Source: Cytospora piceicola (lineage: Eukaryota > Ascomycota > Sordariomycetes > Diaporthales > Cytosporaceae). Taken from it: a stretch of 64,000 bases of DNA. The notes beneath the pieces were generated by a model, which ran no database searches, was not told the DNA's origin, and was given only the letters and a program-made list of their open reading frames with translations. The DNA lies in NCBI GenBank assembly GCA_023375675.1, contig JALQBC010000036.1, positions 310,001-374,000 of the forward strand. Direction: 5' to 3'. Positions 11,666 through 25,743 of the stretch are shown here, piece after piece. Made by a program: the position numbers and the translations under genes. Position 1 is the stretch's first letter; every line of letters begins with the position of its first letter.

Positions 11666-13714
11666 GTAGGAATTCGTAGAAGCCCAACTGTCCGGCACAC
11701 GGCCACAGCACAAAGATACCTAGGTACCTACCTGGTGGTGCCATACGAAGTACATGCCATTTTCCCAACGACAACGGGCATCAGCAAGAGCACGTCTGTG
11801 CTATGATACCTACGTGGGCCGACAATGGCGAGGCGAAATAAGAGGGTCACACGCATGCGAGCCTTGCGAGAAATTGGCCTGTCTGCTTTGTTGACTGTGG
11901 TCTCAGAAGAGGCCGAGGGTGATGTCGGTCATGATGTTGGCTGGTTGGCTGGCCGGGGCTCTTCTGCAGCAAAGCGGATAGATTTCAAGTGCAGTCACCA
12001 TGTGGGGACCTTTTCCATTCTCTTTGGTGGCAGGCGGTCACCCTAACAATAAATTAAGTGACGAGGGTATTAATGTACACGGTACGCCGACCTTCCTCTC
12101 CCTTCCGGTTTCCGGGTTCCAGATAGTTGGTGATGTTACCGCTGCCCAACATTTCTGGTATATGGTACGGACCCGTACTCTGTCGCTTGCTTTGCTATGG
12201 GGTAAATGGATACTTATTGTGTCCTTTTCCTGTCCCTGCATAATCTCCCCCCTTCCCCCCCTTTTTCTTCTCTTTAATTCTGATCACGAACAGACCGGCC
12301 AGGACGAGGACGAGGACTGGCCGGCATTTATCGGCGTCACAAGATTACTTTGTTTTGCTTTGCCTTGCTTTGCTGGCTTGCATGTTACTTTTCTGGGGTA
12401 TCGTGCCAGAATGCTACATCCGACTCGAGTCCGGAAACCCTAAAGTGAGATAAAAGAACAAACCCGCCGAGCCTGCTCGGCCTCAAAATGGCCCGAATTA
12501 AGCATTATAGTGGCCCCATAAATCCCAACTCTATCTGTCTTTCTCGGGGGAGCGAAGCCGTGGCAGGCCACTCTGCAAGATTATGCCGTACGATCACCCC
12601 GGGACCAGGTAGGTACATCTATGTACTTGGTGTATACGTAGTTGTTTTGATGTCGTGTCTACACAGTAGTCTAGTTGATGGTCAATTCTTGACTATGGTC
12701 TCGGCTCCCACGAGGGGTGCAGGGGGGCTAAAGACACGAAGTGATCTAAACCATATTCTCAACTCTCATTTGGCATCGAAGAGGCCGGGACTGTCGTAGT
12801 GGCCGCGGGGGACGGGCTGACGGGCTGACGGTGTTCCCAAGCGAGACATTCTCAGGATCTGGCATGGAGGCCCCGTTACCATTTGACTGAGACCTACATA
12901 CGGATAGACCATTTTTTAAGTCAAAAAGGATGCAGGTGCAGTGATTACCCCTGATCAGGAATGGCTCGCCAGTACTGGACGCCATCAGTGATCCTTCATC
13001 GTTTAATCATCCACAAGACTCCGGGGAGGCCACCGGAAGGGGGGGGGGGTCGGCTTTCTGGGAGTAGACCCCACCACATAGGGCTAGAGGGATTCGATAG
13101 GATGTGTTCATTTTCGACGTAATATCCAATATCTCGATCTACCGTAATCATATCCAAAACAATACTAACCGAGGAAAATGTCAGATATGCCAACTCGGCG
13201 GGTTACATCTGCTGTCAATATCGAGTAACCACTGTACTACTTACTTACTTGCCGTACTACGTGTGTCCAAACTGACGATGAACGAAATGCTGTGGTCTGC
13301 CTGCCCTCTCTGAGCATGTCACTGCATGTCTCTCGTTTCTTATCTTCCCGTAGCCAGACAGCCAGAGTATCAACCCCATGGGACCGATACTTATTCACAC
13401 AGACTGCTTCGGGATCATGCCTGTTATATGTGAGATCCGACGAGCCTCTCATTTTCCCCTCGCTTGCCCGTTCCCGTCCCTGTCCCTGGGGGGGAAAAAA
13501 TACCACCCACGCCAACATGTCAACGACTCTCGCCAAACGCGACGCACGGGGGTCCGTCGCCGTGTCCGTAGCCGTCCGTTGTCCAAACCCCTCCTTCCCA
13601 GTGCTCTGGCTCCTGGGCTCGGGGGATGCAGCCACGCCCGCCACACAGCCTAGTGTCGCAGTCTCCGGCACACTCCCCCAAGATGCTTATTACAAATCCC
13701 CGGTGGTCCCAAGA

Positions 13715-13718
<4 letters not shown>

Positions 13719-13758
<40 letters not shown>
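13719..13758. repeat. (TG)20 microsatellite
   Basis: About 20 uninterrupted TG units. They create artificial Cys-Val open frames that should not be taken for genes. Confidence 0.95.
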
Positions 13759-13763
<5 letters not shown>

Positions 13764-16700
13764 GTCGTGGGTGGTGATCAATTCCAGCCCATAATCCAGG
13801 GCTGCCTATACATTTCAGGATCGCGAACCCTGTCCAATAGCATTGTGAACTATTTGCCGAGAATGGACTACATATTATACTATATCATATGGCTGCGATC
13901 CCTTCCGAGCCCACATAGTTCGGCTTCGGCACCGAGGAGTTTTGGACGATGCTAGGCGAGGTCACGAGGCAACCCCGTGGACCTTTCGTGGGTGCCCATT
14001 CCAGAACGCCCGGGGCCTGGGTTGACAGGAACCAGCCCCTGGAACGCGGGTATGACAGAGGCCTGTTCTGCCGGGACATACGGGCGCTCACACCTGCCAG
14101 CATGCATAATTTCTGTGGTACCTGATCTCGAGCAGTGAGCAAGTCAATGGTGACGGTTCTCGTCATAACCTGCTATTTTGGGGTTTGTGAATCTTGGCCC
14201 CTGCCTCGTTCTTGTGCAGCGTGCTGCGCAACGGTGAGATTGAAAGCAACAGTAGGATTCAAGGTTGCTAGTACAGTTTTGGCGCCGCGTGCACAAATCG
14301 TGGGTGGCCGTGCCTGGCAACAACAGCATCATCGTGAGGTACCTGCCCGGCGGCCAGGTGGCACAGCAAATCGGTCCTAGCACAGCATCTGCAGTGGATG
14401 CTGCATGCACTGCGATGGCCAACAAATCGAGGCTTAGGCATGTTAAACCCCCCTCGACCGAAATAAGTGCACAGCCTTACCGCCTACCCTTTTCCGGATC
14501 GCATCCACAATTGGAGGTCGCCTGCAAGGGAAGTCTTACGTCAATGGGGTCTTGAGAGGCCTATGGCTACGCTGCAACCCCCTTTTGTGATGACAACTGA
14601 ACGGCCCCGGAGTCAAATGCAGATCGCAGGCCGTGTTGCTGGTGTCACAGCGCCATGAGATTACTGCATGCAGTGAGGGACGGAATTGAGAACAGTCGTC
14701 GTTCAATCCGAATGTCAAAGGGGAATTCTGGCGTATCAAGCCCCTGCCGTGCACAGTCAGCATCTTGTTCGCATTCGCCTATCCTGACTTGCAAGAACTC
14801 CAACCGGTATCGATCATCACTTTCCGTCCAGACACTTGGATGTCCAAGACTGTGAACAAACAAACAAGTGACACCCCGGTCCGTCCACATGCTCCCGGGT
14901 CGCGGTGAGTCGTGACAGTCGCTCCGGTGGAGCCGGTGGAGCTAAATACCGTATTCTGTCCAGTCGGCTGCCACGACAGTGTGGACACAGCTTTCCGCTC
15001 CTTATTGTTTCACTGGTAGTGCGGTTGCGAATCAACAACAGTCTCTGGCAGTCTGTGCTGTGATGGTTTCGAGGAGCATTCGGTCGCATTGTGATTGATT
15101 GCTAGAAGCGAAGACTGGCCTATGCGGGCGACCCTTGGGGTTGGACTCGCTGCTTCCTTAGATCCGATGGCGAGATCAAGTCTGGGGTTTCGAATAGATC
15201 GCGCCTCCTTTTGCTTTTTCTATGCGCTTCACGATCCTGTGCGCCCATACGCGGACCCAAGTCTCCGCAGGGAGATAGTCCTCCAAGAAGCAATATCGTG
15301 CCACCTCCCTGCGTTATCAGGATCGATTTCGAGGCTGCAGCCCTGATAGTAGGAGTTATGCTTGTCTCTGTCTGCTGCAAGTCAGATGCCTGCCTGTGTC
15401 TGACAGATAGATGAATCTGGTTCATGACTGAACGACAGGTCAAATCTGCTTGGAGCACCGCAATGCACATCGTTCATCATCCTGTCTTACCGAGTTTCAT
15501 ACCCTGTCATGATATCCGCAGATGTCTCTCTGACGAAAGAAGATCTGTGGCCTCGAAGATTACCTCCAGATACGGTATTCCTGTGGCTGAGTTGGTGCGC
15601 GAGCCAGACCCACATGTACTCCCGACAGCTTGTCCTCATCGCTGATTGGTACATACGCGAGCGCAGGAGCCGGGTACGTCCCTGCATGTGTGGGGGAGGT
15701 AAACCCAAAATCCAAAAAAAGAAACCGGCATGAGGCGGTGCTACATGCTGTGCTGTGGTACCGACCTGCTAGCTCGGCATACTGCGGTAGGTGAAGCTCT
15801 CATGACGAAAGTCATCCCAGTTGCCCATCAATTGCTGTCGCGGTACTGGGTACTGCGGTATGTCGCTGATGTTTCAACGATCGAAGAGAGATCCTGCACG
15901 ATCAACGATATCGTCATCTGTTTTTTTTTGGGCACCCAACGCGAGATCGAGATTGGCTCAAGTGGAGTCGTGATATGTGAATGGATCAATTCCACTCGCA
16001 CTAGAGGATCTTATCGGTTTGAGGACCGGTGTCGGGTACTACGGCCCCGACGCCAGTTAACTACTAAGAATCCGTTTTGTTCGACAAGGAGAAATGGCTC
16101 GTCTTGTTCCAAACTGGCAAGCGTCATAGACACAACGCCGACAAGAGAACCGGTAAGCTGGCGCGGTTTCATGCATTGCTTGCTGGAGGGTCTGAGGGTG
16201 TGGCTTAGTAAGAGGCATGCATCCACGCATACCTCGTGCAACCACGCGATGGAGGAACGATAAAGTTTGTGGACTTGCGTGTGCTGTAACCACGTTGCTT
16301 GCTCCTTCAGTTCGAACGAATCCTCCAGATGGCGCATGTTTCCGGGGCATTCGAATCTTTGGCGCCTGTACATAGCCATGTACTGTGTATGAGCACTCGG
16401 TAAGAAGTGTCACTTCGAATCGACAGACCCCACTTCCCCAGGGCGTGTCCCGAGCCACGGCCACCTCCACACGGAACCAATTCATTTGCGATCATCATGG
16501 CGACAGTCTACGTTGACCTTTTGAGGCCATGACATCGGTCATTCCCGAGGTATCAGAGAAAACCTAGGTAGCGCTTCCTGAGTCTGATTCGTGCCTTTCC
16601 GGTCTAGTGCCCGTTGTTGGCTGATTGCCAATACATAGTTGAAGCACCATCTCCTTCTGAGCCAACAGTAATAGATCCTTGGACCAATGCATGGAAAAGG

Positions 16701-18263
16701 GGATGGTGTCTTCCGAGACAAATCAGAAATGAGAGTGCTGACAACCGGCAGATGAGGAACCAGGATCGGCATAGTGAAATAGAAGTTGGGGGCCGATTCT
16801 TAGTTGCGCGTATGATCCTTCAAAGACAGGTCGTGGAACATGACGAGTAGCCCACTGGGGAACCCAATCTTAAAGGCCGGAATGCATGCAAAGGGGTAGC
16901 ATTATGGTGAGATTGATAAGCACGTGGGAAGAGGGTGTGCTCTCAGCCGACAGCTCCTGTTGGCGAGCGGCACGGGTCGTATTTGGCAGAGTCGCAATTT
17001 TCCGGACGGTGTGGGCACTTGGGTTGAGATCCACGAGACATCTGACCCGTGTGGTCGGTTCCTAAAATCTGACATGCTTCGTATGAAGGCAGGGAGCCCG
17101 GGCTGACGCATTAGACTCGGCGAGGAGTTGCGGTCAGCCCTTGCATACTGGGAGATTTGCTTACACAGTACGCCCATACATGGGAATTGTTGATTGTCCC
17201 AAGGCTTTGTTGCTGTCGGGTCGAGTCTGATACGGGATGTCCTTTGAGCGGTCACCACAGCTTCTCACGCAAATAAGCATATACCGCCACTTGTGTTCAA
17301 GGGCCTGCATTCAACAGCCGTGTGGGATTTTGACAACAGGCGCTTGTAATGAATCATGAGAAGGCTCGCCGCGCGTAGGGCTGAGAGAGGAAGACCCGCA
17401 AAAAGGTATCGCAAGGTACCTACCAGGCCTACTCAACATCGAGTGTCAAATCAACGCAATAGGAACTAGTGGAGGATCTCTACCTTACCCGAAGGTCTCA
17501 CTTTTTTTTGTCGTACTTGAGTTTGCCCAACGCGACGCGGGCATCTGTTGGGTAAACCACCAGAAGATTGCGGATGATGAAACGAGGGGTTCCAACCCCC
17601 GACCGATGGGGGAGCCAATATGCTTTCCGCAGCAGTCGTCTGCGCCGCAGGGCAGCAGATGGCCAGGCGGCAATCTTCTGCTCTGGAATGCGCCCTCGCC
17701 CTGCAGGGGAACTCTTCTCAAGACATGCTCGATGGCGAAGAGTGACGTTTGTGTGATATGCCGACTGATGTTCGCTGTCATGCGGCTCCCATGCGAAATA
17801 CCCTGATCGAGGCAGCCAAAAAGAAGAAAAAACACACATGCTGGCCCTGCCAATCTGGCCGCGAGCCCCTGAGACCGTAGATCCCAGCAGCAGCGATATG
17901 AGACACTCGAGCAGAAGTAGCTTGGACGTTGCTTGTGCATGATCCAGCACGTCTTCGTTTCGTCAGGATCTACTTTGTTAGCCTCCAGGGCTTCCAACAC
18001 GGGCCTCAGAAGAAACATTGAAAGAGACACCAGGATTGAAAGTCGGTCTCGAACTCGGGCCCAGTTTTTTGAAGAAGAATGCACGACCAGTGACCAGCGG
18101 TGGCCAAGTCGGCAAGACCAATTGAAGTGGCTCAATCATTGAGTGAGGAAGGGAGGAGTCTGCACTGCTCTGGAAGAAGTCCGTGCATTTGGGTTGTAGT
18201 GTACCAGTACATAGTAATCCGCACAAGTAACGTGTGAAAGAAGTACAATGTGTACTCAGTTCC

Positions 18264-18335
18264 CTACCCAGCTACCTAAGTACCTACCTAGGTACCTTGG
18301 TAGATACCGACCTGGTATCCAAGTACCTAGGTAGA
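18264..18335. repeat. CCTAGG/TACCTAGGTA island
   Basis: TACCTA-type units, including a full palindrome and partial copies (TACCTAAG, TACCTTGG, TATCCAAG), in non-coding DNA. Confidence 0.8.
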
Positions 18336-21300
18336 TATTTAATGCGGACAGTTCTACACGCCCAAGTCAGTATTGGGCAGATTGATAGATCGCGCACTGT
18401 TCCATCTATTGTGTCTGCCTTCAACCCAACAGAAGCAACGTCAAACATATCGATATGCCGATTGACGTCCATCAGATCCTGTGCCTCACACGAACATGCT
18501 GCGGATCCATTGCATGCAACGCCGAGCGGCATCTGACTTCTAGAAAGTCTAGGATTGCCGCTTATCAACTCTTCCGCACTACTCAGATAATTATCCTGCT
18601 TAGGTAGCCGGGGTAGGTATGTACACTACACAGGAACGTATCTACATAGGTGCCGGTATTTCTTCCACGGGACCTTGGGACTGACAAGGCCTCCACCAGG
18701 TCAACTGGTCCATAAACTGCCCCATGGCTCCACTGTGATGAAGAGGTCTGTGGCCACGTCTCCTCACGAAGCTGCCTCACTTCATCATCGTCACCCACAC
18801 GGTACCGTTTGTCTGTGTTCAAAAGGTCCTTACTGCACCATACAAGGGGGCCACGAGGTGGCACCAAGCCTCCACATGGCGGCGACAGGCCCCAGCCTTA
18901 CACATACATCCCAGTGACGATAGATGCTGACTGCATCATCGAGGCCACCAAAGAACGCACCGCACTCTCTTCACCTTGTTGACAGCTCCCCCTTACCCGC
19001 CTTTGCCGCCAAGGGCTCGAACAGGGACCCGTACGCCGGCCAAACCTGATACGACCCTTCCTCTACACCTGGCAATCTACTTTGGGCAGCAGACTAGGGT
19101 TTCGGACAAAAGCAGGAAAAAATGGTCCTAATGACACCGGAGACGCATTGGAATGCGTCGTCTCGTACTCGCAATCGAGACACGGCCTGGCCAGGCGGGC
19201 CCTATGCATCAGGAGGCTGCACGACACGGTGATGTCTGATCAATGCTCGTTATATGTGAACCGGTAGGAGGTCGAGCTGCAGCCACAATGTACATGCGCC
19301 GAACCGCCCGGTCGACCTGGACGACGCCATCTGCCCGTGGTTGAGAAAATGCTGGGGTGGTGCTCCATGTTCCATTCTAACGGCTATGGACAGGGCAGCA
19401 TTAGATTTGGAGACTTCCGTCACAATCACAACTTGCGAGAAGACACCTCAGCAACAAAATGCAAGGCCGGGTCACGAAGACGCTGGAGCCTACTGTCGTC
19501 AAAGTGATTGTTCACTTTTGACACTGCCGAGTGTTCATCGACAATCCCGCGTCAATGCATGTCTCAGTGTCTACTTTTGGAGTAAGGGGGATGCCTCCGG
19601 TTTGCCGCGGTAATCCGTACCTAGGCGTACTGTCTTATGGGTTTCCTATTGCGGAGACAAATTAACCATATGTAGGAACGGAACATTTGCGTGCGATGGC
19701 CCTCTCGGTGATCTCCTTCTCGCAGCCAAGGTTGATAGGACCGTTACCTGCGTTCGCAATGCAAATCACCATGCGCGTCTCCCAACACGGATACGCGCCG
19801 CGCATGGAGAAAGCTGAGCTCGAAGTGACGTCCCCACCTGTCTCCAGCGACCAGTATTCACTTGTTTAAGGCAGCATTGTTATCGACCCGGGGAGAGTTC
19901 AATCCGACGAGGTTTTCGCCGCTGGTGACCATGGACTGCCCCGTTTCATCAGCAGCAGGGCGATCCTATGCACTCCACGTCTGGCGGAATCACACCGATT
20001 TAACTAAGTGGGTCTCGTCTATCTAGCATACAGATTGCTATGGCAAGTCTGGGCGCACCTTACCCATCCGCTGCCATCTGCCCGTCACACCAACGTGATC
20101 AACACTGATAAATCTTACCTACATATCAAATCCTGGCTAGGGTAACCCTCCAAGTTGAGGCGACATAGGAGAAGTTCCGAGTGACCCACGGCCTACAAGT
20201 TAATGACAAATGAACACAGTCCATTCATCTACTGTGTGCTATACGTACCGGGAGGCGTGTGGTATCTCATTCCTAATCAAGGGAGTAGCTATGATGCTGT
20301 AGGTGAATCCGTCCCACTCAATCCTTCGTTGGCCAGCCTGTCACAATGGACCCGGATTTGTCAACAGAGCAGGCCCTCGTCAAACATAAGCAACAAGGTT
20401 AACCGCATCGTTTGGTGTCACAGATACAGATCTCGGCCGAGCGCTGTGATGTTAGCCAACGCTACTGCACCTCCCAGGCTGTTGCTAATTTTGGACACCA
20501 GATGACTGCTTTTGAGAGCCTGCAGCTCTTGTCAGCATTTACCGATCCACAGTACAGATACTACACCACTCACAACCATGCTGACGGCATAATATCAGAC
20601 CTATGTTATACATACATTTATCCCAGAAACTCGCAGGGAATCCCCGATGCGTCCCACAAGCACGCCGTCCTGGACGTTCCAAAGCGCAAAAATGGGAAAG
20701 AAGACGAAGATCCTTAGCCATTTGGATAACTTTTCCATGACAGACTTCCGCTCTACTGCCGGGGCGTACCGGATGCTCGGGTCGAAACAGACTTCTTCTT
20801 GACAGGGGACGACAGAGCCGCAGCTCACAGCTTCCGCAACATGAACGCCATAGTCAAGCCTCAAGATCTACCGTACATAAATAAGTAGGCTTGGCCTTCA
20901 GAAAAATCATGACGGTACTATGTGCTCCATCTTATTCTGGGGATCGACGATGCTCGTTACTTGGGCAAAACACCATACTACTTACTGTACATGCACGACG
21001 GCTCTCAATTCGGAATGGCTAGCCTTGCTCTAAATGGCACTGATCTGAGACAAACTCAGGGCATTCTGCCAAGCGCCGCTTCTCATCCAACGATTTCATT
21101 GATGCCCATGACGAAACTCGGTCGCCTCTACCACGTCAGTGATGGTGATCAACGTCTTGCTTTTTCTCTTATGGGCAGACCGCATAAGTCTGGGCCCACG
21201 AATAATTGTTCATTTTTCGTCCTCATGGGTCTGAAATCGCTTCGCATCGGTCCACCGGAAGCGGTACCCTTCTGATGATCACGGTGCACTGGCCTGCGGA

Positions 21301-24052
21301 ATGCAGCATAATGCGATGTCTCAATATCAGGATCATTATGGACCCAGAGACTCAAAATATTGCACTAGACGAAGTCAAGGAGGAAGAATAGGGACCCAAT
21401 ATGCTTCGCTTAGGCCTGATTAGGGTGGCTTCCGCCACGCCGCCAGTATGGTTGACTATATGGGAGCTCCCGCATGCCGGTCCAGACCCTTGGTGGCGTT
21501 GTGAAAAAGGGGTGGTGAATGGGCCCAACGAGTGTGGATCGTCAAACCGTTCGGTGTACACCTATCGCAAGACCTCCTGCAACAGGTCCTCGGACATCAA
21601 GGCGCCCGCCTGGGCAGCTGCCATCTCTAGGATTGCGGCGATCATTCTTAGCTTAATCGTGGTGGCGCGATATACCCCAAGTTTTGGGTATCAGGTATTC
21701 AATAAGCATCCCGGCATGTCGCGGACTCAACACGCTGGCCCGACACCGCCACCTGAGCCTTATTGTATTACTACGAGGGACCGATCCCTCAAATGAGACG
21801 GATCAAAGTGCCGGAGGTCCTGTCTCACGAACCAATTGATCCTCCCCCTTTCACCTGGTCAGTACTACATCTGACATCCCAGCGAGCCCAGCAACCAGGC
21901 AATCTGTTCCCGTTTGTACCGATACCGACAGTCTGGTTCCAATTAGCTTTCCCGCTGCCCCTGTGCAGTGGATCTAGCCCCAAACGAGATCCGATGGAAC
22001 GCAACACGCGCTGTTTCTTCCTTCATCCCGGTACAGACGACACTACAGAGTACTGTGTGTTATTAGTACTCCTGGTCGATAACAAATCTCTCCCACCTGG
22101 GGCCGGCGATTTTTGCAGTCTTTCCCCGGAGGACACTGGGCCACCCAGAATTGCACTGTGATGGACACCTACATAGTACATACATACTCATACTACCTAC
22201 CCCCATCCTACGACTGGGCCTCGGGCGTTGTATGTACTGTTCAATTGACATCACCATCGCTACTCGGCAGACAAGGCCAAGACTCTACCACTCACATCGG
22301 TCTTCCCCAAAAGAAGCCACCAAAAGAAGCGAAGAAGAAAAACAGGATTTCGGGCCATCGCATCGTCGATCGCTCGCGTCGAGGATATACTGATAGAAAG
22401 AAGATGACATGTCTCTTTTTTTTTTGTTCCGTGTTTTGGTCGACCCGTGTACTGTACAATCTGACACTACGGGGAGGCAGCGCCCAACCCCATGCTCGGC
22501 ACATGGGCCATCCGAGATGAGACCTCGCCTCGTGGGGAAAGTATATGGGGCGATCTCGGGATCTTCGTTCACTCACTACACAGTAGAGGTCGGCGACCAA
22601 GATTGCACGTGCAGAGAAAGGGCTCTTGGACACTGACACCATGACATGTAGCAGCATTTCCCAATGATCACAGTGAACCAACCCGCTCTACCTCCTCTCT
22701 TCGATTGGCTTTTGTTACGGCGCAGTCGAAAAACAGCCGCCCCAACAAACGGAACAGATCAACCAACCAACCAACCGAAACCAGATCACGATGCTGCGAA
22801 TAGATGAGACTCTGATTTAGGTCCCCACTGCCGTTCCTACCTCGATGAATGGGGCCCCGGGCGCCTACAGTACACACTACGCTGAGTCAGTTTCTACAGA
22901 ACTGTACATATAACGAACTGCCAGACCCAGTGCATCCAGTTCGTACCGCGCCCCCCTATTCGCCGGTGAACGTGTCCAGAACATGGGCATTGGTCGCTGC
23001 CTGCGGACGCGCACAGTACCACTCCCGCTCTCTCCCTCTCTCTCTCTCTCTCCACGTTCCATCACCCATGTCGTCTTCGGAGTGGACTGACGATGATGTG
23101 TTGTCGTGCATCATGGGCGCCCCGGTCCGTCCTTGTCCTTGTCCTGCACCCCCCCCCTACTTAGGTACCGTACCCCACGGGACATTGACAGTGGAGGAAA
23201 CCAAAGGACCAAGCCCAATGCGGTAACGTGCTATAACACCACACCCCCCCCCCCGGTTCCTCGCAGCCCGCTTGTGGATTTCGATGTCACCAATGCGGGA
23301 AAGCCGCTCGCAAGCATTCCCCTCCCGCAACCCCAAAATGGCCCAGAAGAGTACTGAGTACTTCCTGGTGGATGCACACATCCTGACCACCCCCAGGCCG
23401 GCCGCCCGCGACCATGGGAAGAGAGAGAAAAGAGAGAGAGAGAGAGGAAGAGAGAGAGAGGGCGGGCGGAATCAGCGCCCGGGACCAGGTGCGGCCGCCA
23501 GGATTTTGCAAGGGGGTGAATACATGTCAATGTACATGCATACATACACATGTTATTGGGTGGTTTGATTAAACGAACCAAATCCTTCTCCCAAGCCCGG
23601 TTCAGGATTTTGAGCCTCAATTCTACCCATTCTCACCCGCGGCGCGTTCGGGGGGTTCTCGACTCCCCATCACTGCTGTGCCCCCGAGGATGTGAGGGTC
23701 TCTCCTCGGGACATGTCTCCTCGGGTAAGCGGTGACGGGGCGCCAGTTTCTTCAGCGGCTTGCAGGTGGGTTACAGGGCAGTTTGGCAGTCGCGCCGGAT
23801 CCGAACGGGAAAGTTGTGCGCTCGCCCATGGCACTCCCTTTTCATAATTCTTGGCCCCCAACGGCTGTCATTAGCACAAAGCCCATTGGGCGGTTGATGT
23901 CTCGAACAGCCCACGGTTCTCCATCAGCACCCTCTCCCAACGCCTCTTTTTGCCTCGCCCGGCCCAAAGTCTGTCGTCTAGATCACACACCTGCGCGTTC
24001 CCCAATCTCCAGGACCACTACCTTCCTCATCGACTGGGCCGGCTCAGTGATA

Positions 24053-24076
24053 CCCAAAAACCCAAAAACCCAAAAA
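24053..24076. repeat. Tandem CCCAAAAA repeat
   Basis: Three exact copies of the 8-mer CCCAAAAA followed by a partial fourth. Confidence 0.85.
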
Positions 24077-24423
24077 CCCAAGCCGCCAAGAGAAGAACAA
24101 TAGACCCATTTTTCTAGGGGTCCAGGACCGCTATCTCCTTTTCCACTGCGGAACGGAACGTATTCCGGGCGGAGGAACGAGGAAAGTCCAAATCGCGCCG
24201 AGGGGGGGAGGGGTCTGGGCCCTCGATGGCACGATGCACCTTTTTTGCCCCCCCCCCCCCCGAGGCAGCCCCACCGAAGAAGAAGACAGACAAGAGACGG
24301 CGCCCAACGGGGCCCCTCCTGACGGGAAGACGAGTCAGGTCCTCACATTCACAAAGACATACATACATATGTACATACATACATACATAGCAGTACAGTA
24401 CGCACAACTGTCATCTCTCTCTC

Positions 24424-25743
24424 TCAAAGGTTCTGAACCTCGGCCCTCCATCCCCACCCGCCGGCAGGTGCGCCCTCCCCGGCGAGAAGCCTCATGCCCG
24501 CGGCACGACACACGTCGATGGCGACCTGTCTCACAGCCCGCACCTCCTCGACGCTAGCGCCGCCGTTCAGGGCGCCCTTGAGGTGGCCCTTGAGCTGGGG
24601 GTTTACCTGTTGACGGTGCTCGCATTAGCTCTGGCGCTGCTTGCCGCTCGGCGTCTCCACCAATGGCCGTCCGTCCTACGGCCTGCTGCCCTTTTCTCGT
24701 CTTCTTCTTTTTCTTCGTTCTTCCTCTCTTTCGGGGGGGCCTCTGTTGTTGCCTCCTCCTCGGCGAGCGAGCGCTCCACAAAAACAGAGCAAGACAGAGT
24801 CCTACGGCCGGCCGACGTCCCTTCTCTGGGCCGCTCACCGGACTTTCCTCTTCACTAGGGTGGTGGGTGGGCCGGGAGGGGGGGATGGGGGGTTGGGTGG
24901 GTGCCTGTCTGCGCCTGGGACTTACATCCTGGGGTACCAGCCCCGCTATCATGACGAAGGACGTCTCCGCCTCGGACAGGACCGCGGCCGGGCTCAGCAC
25001 GTACGCGTAGGCCAGGCGGACGGCGAGGCCCAGGTCCTCGGTCCCGCAGCGGTCCAGCGACGCCGCGACCCGCCCGGCCACCTTGCCGTAGCACCTGCCG
25101 AAGAAGGCCGCGCCGCGGTCCAGCACCTGCGCGCCGGGGGTCTCGTACACGTCCCGGCGGCGGCCCGTCGGGGACTCGCCGCCCGGCTCGTCCGAGAGGT
25201 GCGCCGGGACGGCCTTCTTGAGCTCCTGGAGGGCGTTGATGGACTGCACGGGGGGCGGGGGGAGAGAACGTGTCAGTTTGTGGCTTCCTGGGATAGGACA
25301 TGGGGGCGGGGGGCGGGGGGGATGGCGTGGTCAGGAAGACCAGATACAACAGATAGACAGGCAGGCAGACAGACAGACGGACCTGTTGGTTCGGGGGGCA
25401 GCGAACTCAGAGATGGGTCGGCTAAGCCGCCGGGGTCATGTGGGTGTGAGTGTGGGTGTGTGCGGTCCTTTCTTACCTTTGGCATGCCGCCTATGGCGGA
25501 TGTTTTCAGCAGAGCCTCGCGCAGGCGCCGGGCGATCCTGAGTTGTTCATGGTCTGTTAGCGGCACGCCGCTGTTGCCTTGGGCCACGGCGTGCTTGTAG
25601 ACGGCCGGGATCTCCTCGGGCCGGTTGAGTATGGCCAAGGCAGTGGCCACGACGATGTACCACACATCACCGGGCAAGCTGTCACGGCTGCTGAGGGTGT
25701 CCAGCAGGCCCGGGGTGATGAATGTGGGTAGACACTCGGTCAT
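24424..25743 (-). CDS. Carboxymuconolactone decarboxylase-like (CMD/AhpD-like) protein
   Basis: Belongs to a fungal branch of the AhpD-like fold; the substrate is unknown. The hand model is 25743-25477, 25243-24926 and 24606-24424, all junctions in phase 0, giving 255 residues. It starts MTECLPTFITPGLLD and is mostly helical. The CMD core is in the second exon (FFGRCYGKVAGRVAASLDRCGTEDLGL read in pieces, then AETSFVMIAGLVPQD). The third exon supplies the conserved helix VNPQLKGHLKGALNGGASVE and ends WRAEVQNL. No CxxC peroxidase pair is seen, so a thiol antioxidant activity is doubtful. The introns are long for this genome (233 and 319 nt) and full of G runs and GA-rich low complexity. It is divergent from the methyltransferase gene. 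Yeast has a peroxisomal member of this family, but no clear PTS1 signal is visible here. Confidence 0.82.
24607..24925 (-). other. Second intron of the CMD-like gene, long and low-complexity
   Basis: 319 nt between GTAAGT and CAACAG, carrying long G/C runs and AAGAAGAAG-type purine stretches. Most other introns I could place in the window are about 40-140 nt. Confidence 0.7.

Larger units (their letters stand above)
10501..24423. other. Gene-poor region of about 14 kb
   Basis: I find no supportable protein gene here. The longest open frames (177 aa at 15730-16263; 216 aa at 18135-17485, minus strand) lack domains and fungal codon bias, and no neighbouring frames can be spliced into a family I recognise. 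What is present: CTGTGTG-type low complexity (10740-10845), CCTAGG islands (10867-11030, 11294-11304, 11716-11733, 18264-18335), microsatellites (11629-11663, 13719-13758, 23033-23052, 23430-23460, 24360-24390), an eight-base tandem repeat at 24053-24076 and a 14-base C run (24248-24261). It could hold non-coding RNAs or decayed repeats; nothing visible decides this. Confidence 0.5.

Noticed and set aside
13292..13777. 161-residue frame ending in Cys-Val repeats
   Set aside because: Its end is translation of the TG microsatellite.
15730..16263. 177-residue plus-strand frame
   Set aside because: No recognisable motif, poor codon bias and isolated in non-coding DNA.
17485..18135. 216-residue minus-strand frame in the gene-poor region
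   Set aside because: No domain, no neighbouring exons and a random-looking amino-acid mix; it overlaps a GTTCGAGAC box that resembles a tRNA T-loop but does not fold.
18030..18140. Possible tRNA (minus) with GATTGAG/TTCAATC ends
   Set aside because: The acceptor-like ends pair, but the T-stem and anticodon arm do not; too weak to annotate.
24641..25600. 319-residue frame antisense to the CMD-like gene
   Set aside because: It crosses the real gene's introns and exons and its composition is a shadow of them.
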